Origin: Anaerolineaceae bacterium UBA5365
Lineage (GTDB): Bacteria; Chloroflexota; Anaerolineae; Anaerolineales; Anaerolineaceae
Length of the DNA stretch: 17,342 nucleotides
Reading direction: 5' to 3'
Assembly: GCA_002407905.1 (NCBI GenBank)
Contig: DHPL01000018.1
Span: 1,617-18,958 of the forward strand
The notes beneath the pieces were generated by a model. It saw nothing but the letters and a program-made list of their open reading frames with translations, ran no database searches and was not told the DNA's origin. Below are positions 13,368-17,342 of this stretch, in pieces (position 1 is the stretch's first letter; every line of letters begins with the position of its first letter). Position numbers and translations under genes: made by a program.

Positions 13368-14984
13368 ATGATTACTGACTTTGACATTCTTATCCGTAAT
13401 GGCAAGGTGGTTGATGGCACTGGATGCCCTTGGTATAGATCGGATATCGGCATTAAAGGCGACCGAATCGTGGCAATGGGCAGCTTAAAGGATACAAAGT
13501 CGAAACTCATCATCGATGCGTCATCGAAATTCGTAACACCCGGATTTATCGAATCTCATAGTCATAGCGATGCAACAATCGCAGAAAACCCATTCGCATA
13601 CAGTAGTTTGCGCCAAGGCGTCACAACCGAGGTTGTTGGTCTATGCGGTGCCTCCTCAATTCCAATGAACGAAACTGGTAAAAAGTTTGGTGCTGGAGGA
13701 TTCGGGAATTTCAAAAATATCAAGACTTTATTCGGGTCAACCGGCGAAATATTTGAAAAACTTGAAGAAAATGGAATTTCCGAGAATGTTGTTTGGTTTG
13801 TAGGGCATAACACACTGCGGAAGCTGGTTGGTGCTTTAGGGGAAGAATGTACAACTGACCAATTAGCAGAGATGAAACAGATTCTGCGTACATCTCTAGA
13901 AGCTGGCGCGGTTGGCCTTTCCACCGGCTTGGAGTTCTTTCCGGGATCTCTCGCTCCTACATCTGAAATCTCCGAACTTCTGAATGTGGTTGCAGAATTT
14001 GATGGTGTTTATGCCAGCCACACCCGCAATCGCGATGAGCACATCCTTGAAGCTTCGGATGAATTCATACAACTCATCAGAAAGCACAATCTGAGGGGTA
14101 TGTTCTCACACCTCAACGTTCGCTATAACACCGGTGCCCCAGATGGTGCCTGGGAAACCGTGATCGGCATGATCGAAACGGCAAGAAAAGACGGTTTTAC
14201 GATCCAGACCGATATGGGTTACATCGAAAAAGGAATAGGGAATGTTGCGGCTATCCTCCCGCAATGGGTACGCAAAGGGGGATGGAGGGAGACCCAAAAC
14301 CGGCTGCGAGACCCTGATGTTCGCAAAAAACTGAGAACTGATTGTGATCGATACTGGAGGTTCATACATCGGGGAGAATGGGACCGCCTGGCCATTCAAA
14401 GTAATCCGGCTCATCCGGAGATAAATGGGTTGTCTTTACCTGAAATAGCAAAACTTTGGAAAAAAGATGAATGGGATTGTTTATTCGATATTTTTGCCGA
14501 TGCTGGGGAGAGCCTCGATAGTGTAGTTGGCCTTGGTAAAACCTTCACGGAAGAGCACATCATCGAGACTTTAACCCACCCACTTTATTCATACATCATT
14601 GATGGGTACACAACTAATGTTGGTACTGTTCTTGCCGAACAAACCAGGTTTCCCCTACACTATTCGGGAATGGTAAGGTTGTTTACTGTATTAGTCAGAG
14701 AAAAAGGGGTGTTCACCCTGGAAGAAGCGGTTAGAAAGGTAACCACGATGCCGGCTGGCTTTTATCACATATTTGATCGAGGACTATTACGGCCTGGGTG
14801 TTTTGCAGATATTAATATATTCGACTTAAACAACCTGAAAGAAAACGCAACTTACCAGGAACCTGCGCAATACTCAGAGGGTTTTGACTACGTGATAGTG
14901 AACGGGACTCCGGTGATTGTAGAAGACAAACATACACTGGCAACGCCTGGTAAAAATATTCGATTTAATGTACCCGTGGAATAA
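13368..14984 (+). CDS. N-acyl-D-amino-acid deacylase (D-aminoacylase) family amidohydrolase
   Basis: A 538-residue cytoplasmic amidohydrolase of the D-aminoacylase/dihydroorotase type. The small beta domain opens FDILIRNGKVVDGTG and closes near the C-terminus. Zinc-site residues: H64 and H66 (ESHSHSD, where D-aminoacylases usually have HTHDD), C93 (VGLCGAS, the family's bridging cysteine), H218 (YASHTRN), H248 (FSHLN) and D412 (IIDGYTTN). All expected catalytic positions therefore appear present. Known members hydrolyse N-acyl-D-amino acids to a D-amino acid and a carboxylic acid. The sequence around D412 differs from the usual GSDG, so substrate range may differ. CAGGAG precedes ATG 13368. 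The gene lies between the dehydrogenase and the second enolase-superfamily gene, 29 and 15 bases away. Confidence 0.82.
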   Translation: MITDFDILIRNGKVVDGTGCPWYRSDIGIKGDRIVAMGSLKDTKSKLIIDASSKFVTPGFIESHSHSDATIAENPFAYSSLRQGVTTEVVGLCGASSIPMNETGKKFGAGGFGNFKNIKTLFGSTGEIFEKLEENGISENVVWFVGHNTLRKLVGALGEECTTDQLAEMKQILRTSLEAGAVGLSTGLEFFPGSLAPTSEISELLNVVAEFDGVYASHTRNRDEHILEASDEFIQLIRKHNLRGMFSHLNVRYNTGAPDGAWETVIGMIETARKDGFTIQTDMGYIEKGIGNVAAILPQWVRKGGWRETQNRLRDPDVRKKLRTDCDRYWRFIHRGEWDRLAIQSNPAHPEINGLSLPEIAKLWKKDEWDCLFDIFADAGESLDSVVGLGKTFTEEHIIETLTHPLYSYIIDGYTTNVGTVLAEQTRFPLHYSGMVRLFTVLVREKGVFTLEEAVRKVTTMPAGFYHIFDRGLLRPGCFADINIFDLNNLKENATYQEPAQYSEGFDYVIVNGTPVIVEDKHTLATPGKNIRFNVPVE

Positions 14985-14999
14985 ACAGAAAAGGTTCTC

Positions 15000-16142
15000 A
15001 TGAAAATTCAGAGCATTGATACGATTATTCTCGAAAGTCCTTATGAATATGGCGTAAAAGCAGCAGAGCAAGAATCGACTGGACCGAAATATAGCTGTCT
15101 TGTGCGCATCAGAACTGACGAGGGCATCGAGGGCGTTGGCGATGTCGATTCTCACCCCCACGTCATCAAAGCGATGATAGACGCGCCAACAGCAACACCT
15201 GGGCTGATCGACGGGCTTCGAAATGTATTGATTGGTATGAATCCTTTGGAAACCGATCTTATCTGGAACAAATTGTATGAAGCCGGCTATTACTATGGTA
15301 GAAGGGGAGGCCACTTACAGGCCATTAGCGGAATCGATATCGCACTCTGGGACATTAAAGGCAAGGTTTTAAATCAAAGCGTATCTGTCCTGCTCGGCGG
15401 AAGGTTTCATGAAAAAATGAAGGCCTATGCTTCAACGCTTTTCCGGGATACTCCAGATAACATGAAGGCAGCCGTCAATAAATATCGGACCCTTGGATTC
15501 AAGGCCATCAAATTCGGGTGGGGCAGCTTTACTCAGAACCCCCGTTATGGGATTAGCCTGGTCGAAGCAGCCCGGAAAGAAGCTGGCGACGAAATCGATA
15601 TCATGGTGGACGGATATATCACAAATAACGACATCGTATTCGCCACAGAAATTGTCAACCGGCTAGCTGAGTTTGGGGTTTATTGGATGGAGGAACCTCT
15701 ACCCTCAGACAACCTTATAGGTTTCAGAAAGCTTTCAGAGAACGCAAAGGTGAGAATTGCCACAGGAGAGCAACTCGGCGGCACCTTTGAATACGCCGAT
15801 CTTATTGAGAAAGGGAATCCTGATATCGTGCAGTTCGATATATCCCGATGTGGAGGACTCACCGAAGCTAAAAAAATTGTTGAGATGGCTCGCATGCATT
15901 CCAAGTTGATCTGCCCTCACGCATGGACCTCAGACATTCTAACAGCAGCTTCATTGCACCTTAATTCCAACACGCCAGATGCAATATTCCAGGAATTCTG
16001 CACGAATGATACCCCTACCAGCCGGGATATCGCCTTGAATCCCATAGAGCTTACACCGGATGGGTACATTAACGTTCCAACACTTCCTGGGCTTGGCATC
16101 AGTCTCAATGAGGAAATAATTGAACGTTACAAGGTTGTGTAA
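15000..16142 (+). CDS. Second enolase-superfamily (mandelate racemase group) enzyme
   Basis: A 380-residue enzyme of normal length for the group. The capping domain is residues 1-115, with SGIDIALWDIKGK (110-122). Barrel residues: K171 (IKFGWGSF), metal ligands D204 (MVDGY), E231 or E232 (MEEP) and E257 (TGEQ), the dyad D280 (QFDISRCGG) and H307 (CPHAW), and E332 (QEF). This is again the mandelate racemase pattern, with KxG instead of the KxK of muconate cycloisomerases and N-succinylamino-acid racemases. It differs strongly from the 483-residue paralogue, so the two enzymes probably act on different intermediates. The most likely role is dehydration of a hydroxy or sugar acid; racemisation is possible. 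AAGG precedes ATG 15000. It is the last gene of the operon, with the terminator 52 bases beyond its stop. Confidence 0.82.
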   Translation: MKIQSIDTIILESPYEYGVKAAEQESTGPKYSCLVRIRTDEGIEGVGDVDSHPHVIKAMIDAPTATPGLIDGLRNVLIGMNPLETDLIWNKLYEAGYYYGRRGGHLQAISGIDIALWDIKGKVLNQSVSVLLGGRFHEKMKAYASTLFRDTPDNMKAAVNKYRTLGFKAIKFGWGSFTQNPRYGISLVEAARKEAGDEIDIMVDGYITNNDIVFATEIVNRLAEFGVYWMEEPLPSDNLIGFRKLSENAKVRIATGEQLGGTFEYADLIEKGNPDIVQFDISRCGGLTEAKKIVEMARMHSKLICPHAWTSDILTAASLHLNSNTPDAIFQEFCTNDTPTSRDIALNPIELTPDGYINVPTLPGLGISLNEEIIERYKVV

Positions 16143-16194
16143 GCATATCAGGCCGCATTAATGTATCAACCAGCCCCTTAATAGAACAACTGGA

Positions 16195-16228
16195 ACTGGA
16201 CAGGTTAGCGCCTGTCCAGTTTTCTTTG
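16195..16228 (+). terminator. Rho-independent terminator of the catabolic operon
   Basis: AACTGGACAGG (16195-16205) pairs perfectly with CCTGTCCAGTT (16212-16222) around a six-base loop, followed directly by TTCTTT and another T-run at 16233-16237. The 11-pair stem and T-rich tail make it a convincing terminator 52 bases after the last operon gene. Its stem contains the same eight-base pair (ACTGGACA/TGTCCAGT) as the intercistronic hairpin at 8884-8915. Confidence 0.8.
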
Positions 16229-16354
16229 CACTTTTTGATTGATTTCTTAACTCGTTCGGTTTATTACTGCGACCATATTTAACGTGTTATCGGCAAGGGG
16301 CCTGCTGGCGGGTTGATATGCTTCAACTCGCCGCAGCCAGAACCGATGAAGGCC

Positions 16355-17342
16355 TTACCTCCTGATCAGCGGCATGTAAGCCGGATAAAACTGCCTGGCC
16401 ACCATCACCGCCTGCAACTTATCCACTGCGCTGTTATCCAGCCGGTTATACGCCACGGCAATGCGTCCATCCGGGTAGGTGGCAATACTGCTGTAGGTAC
16501 CCTTGAGGATGTCATGGGTGGCATCCTTCCAACCATAATCCACCTCCGCGCAGAACCAGGTGCGGTTGCCCGCGAAGAGCGGCCCGCAGTTTTCCCTGCC
16601 TACCGCCAGCGCCGGCCGCATCATCATCAGGCTGTTATTCGTAACGCCTCCCCCCCAAACCGAATAAGTTTGAAAAGTAATGACCTCGTAGTTGTTTTTG
16701 TCCACCACCAGGTCGATGGTGTTGTAAATACTGTTACTGTTTACACCATCACTAAGCTCCTCACAGGTAAACGCCGAGTTCCCCACGCAGTTACCCCCCG
16801 GTCCTGAATACCAGATATGGCGCAGTTTATTATTGGCCAAACCAGCAGTTGTATATATCACCGAAAAGCGATCCTTCGCGTTCTGGCGCGCGTGCACGGC
16901 CAGGCTGCTGGTATCGTTGCTGATCACTTCCAAAGTGGTGCATCCCCAAGCCGAATCCGAGGCACAAGGGGTGGCCGTGCCGATGGGATGCTGCGCCGCG
17001 CGGATGCTGGGGTGGTCCGAATCGTTGTATACAATCTGGGTACACCCTCATACGAAATCTCCATATCCATGTTGGTACCAAAATTTGTATCATTTCCGTA
17101 AGCAACGGCGTGATATTCAAAGGACTGATCCGGGCCTAACCACCCTTTTCCCGGGCCGAGATAAGGCAAGGCAATGACCGTCCGGCGGCCATCGTCCAAA
17201 ACCCAATGGAAAGCAATCGTAGGGTAACCGCTCGTGGGGTCGTACTTGAGCACCACCCGGGCCTCCCCGATGGTGATATTTTTGGTGGTTTGCGATTTCA
17301 GCACCGTAATGATATTCCATGCCGGGTAAGGGTCTAAGATGG
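16355..17342 (-). CDS. Secreted/surface protein, C-terminal part, with a frameshift (runs off right edge)
   Basis: The minus strand encodes one protein in two frames. From the right edge the first frame reads ILDPYPAWNIITVLKSQTT through MDMEISYEG (17341 to about 17047). The sense then continues one base out of register with CTQIVYNDSDHP down to the stop at 16357-16355. The joined protein is at least 327 residues. Its last 190 residues contain beta-strand repeats like YSSIATYPDGRIAVAYNRL and several cysteines, resembling extracellular beta-propeller or sialidase-like folds. It ends YPAYMPLIRR, similar to the short tail on many secreted Anaerolineae proteins. A single missing base in the GGG at 17045-17047 explains the break; it may be an assembly error or a decaying gene. 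Function is unknown and the N-terminus is outside the window. High GC matches the left flank. Confidence 0.6.

Noticed and set aside
15000..16142. N-succinylamino-acid racemase role for the second enolase-superfamily enzyme, which would pair neatly with a D-aminoacylase.
   Set aside because: It has a KxG motif and an Asp-His dyad (D280/H307) of the mandelate racemase group, not the two opposed lysines of the racemase/muconate cycloisomerase group.
16924..17060. Programmed -1 frameshifting in the right-edge gene.
   Set aside because: No X-XXY-YYZ slippery sequence is present at the junction; a simple one-base deletion or sequencing error explains it better.
1..17342. CRISPR arrays, tRNA or rRNA genes, transposases or phage genes.
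   Set aside because: No regularly spaced repeats, RNA-gene signatures or mobile-element proteins were seen anywhere in the window.

Overview
The window looks like a chromosomal piece of a Chloroflexota bacterium, probably Anaerolineae. This is an inference from three things: the last gene ends in the short Y-x-P-L-x-R-type tail seen on many Anaerolineae secreted proteins, a DUF2089 regulator is present, and the gene families are typical. Nothing in the window fixes the taxonomy. The flanks are visibly GC-rich, while the centre (about 3350-16350) is closer to even base composition and has an AT-rich upstream region.

Left part (1-3341). A UDP-glucose 6-dehydrogenase start leaves the window leftward. 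Divergent to it is a small operon: a DUF2089 helix-turn-helix protein followed by two small membrane proteins. Its promoter has a 15-bp near-palindrome filling the -35/-10 spacer. After an extended -10 promoter and a possible 42-codon leader ORF come a FrlD-type sugar kinase and a FrlB-type SIS-domain deglycase. This pair salvages Amadori products (fructoselysine or a relative).

Centre (3342-16230). A 415-bp AT-rich intergenic region carries a second promoter with a perfect 14-bp palindrome in its spacer. It drives an IclR-family regulator, followed on the same strand by a closely packed run of eleven genes: a 483-aa enolase-superfamily dehydratase, an amidohydrolase-2 (lactonase/isomerase-like) enzyme, an RraA-like aldolase/decarboxylase, a complete branched-chain-amino-acid-type (HAAT) ABC transporter (lipoprotein binding protein, two permeases, two ATPases), a D-2-hydroxyacid dehydrogenase, an N-acyl-D-amino-acid deacylase-like amidohydrolase, and a second, different enolase-superfamily enzyme. 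A rho-independent terminator follows at 16195-16228. A 15-bp hairpin sits between the binding-protein gene and the first permease gene, and a competing weaker hairpin abuts the permease ribosome-binding site.

The enzyme set matches the logic of acid-sugar catabolism: a lactone-acting amidohydrolase, an enolase-superfamily dehydratase and a pyruvate-releasing aldolase under an IclR regulator. The HAAT transporter and the D-aminoacylase do not fit a plain acid sugar. They suggest an N-acylated or amide-linked hydroxy/amino acid substrate. I do not recognise this combination as a described pathway, and it is the best candidate here for a new system.

Right part (16355-17342). The 3' portion of a secreted-protein gene runs in from the right edge on the minus strand. 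It is interrupted by a one-base frameshift near 17041-17047.
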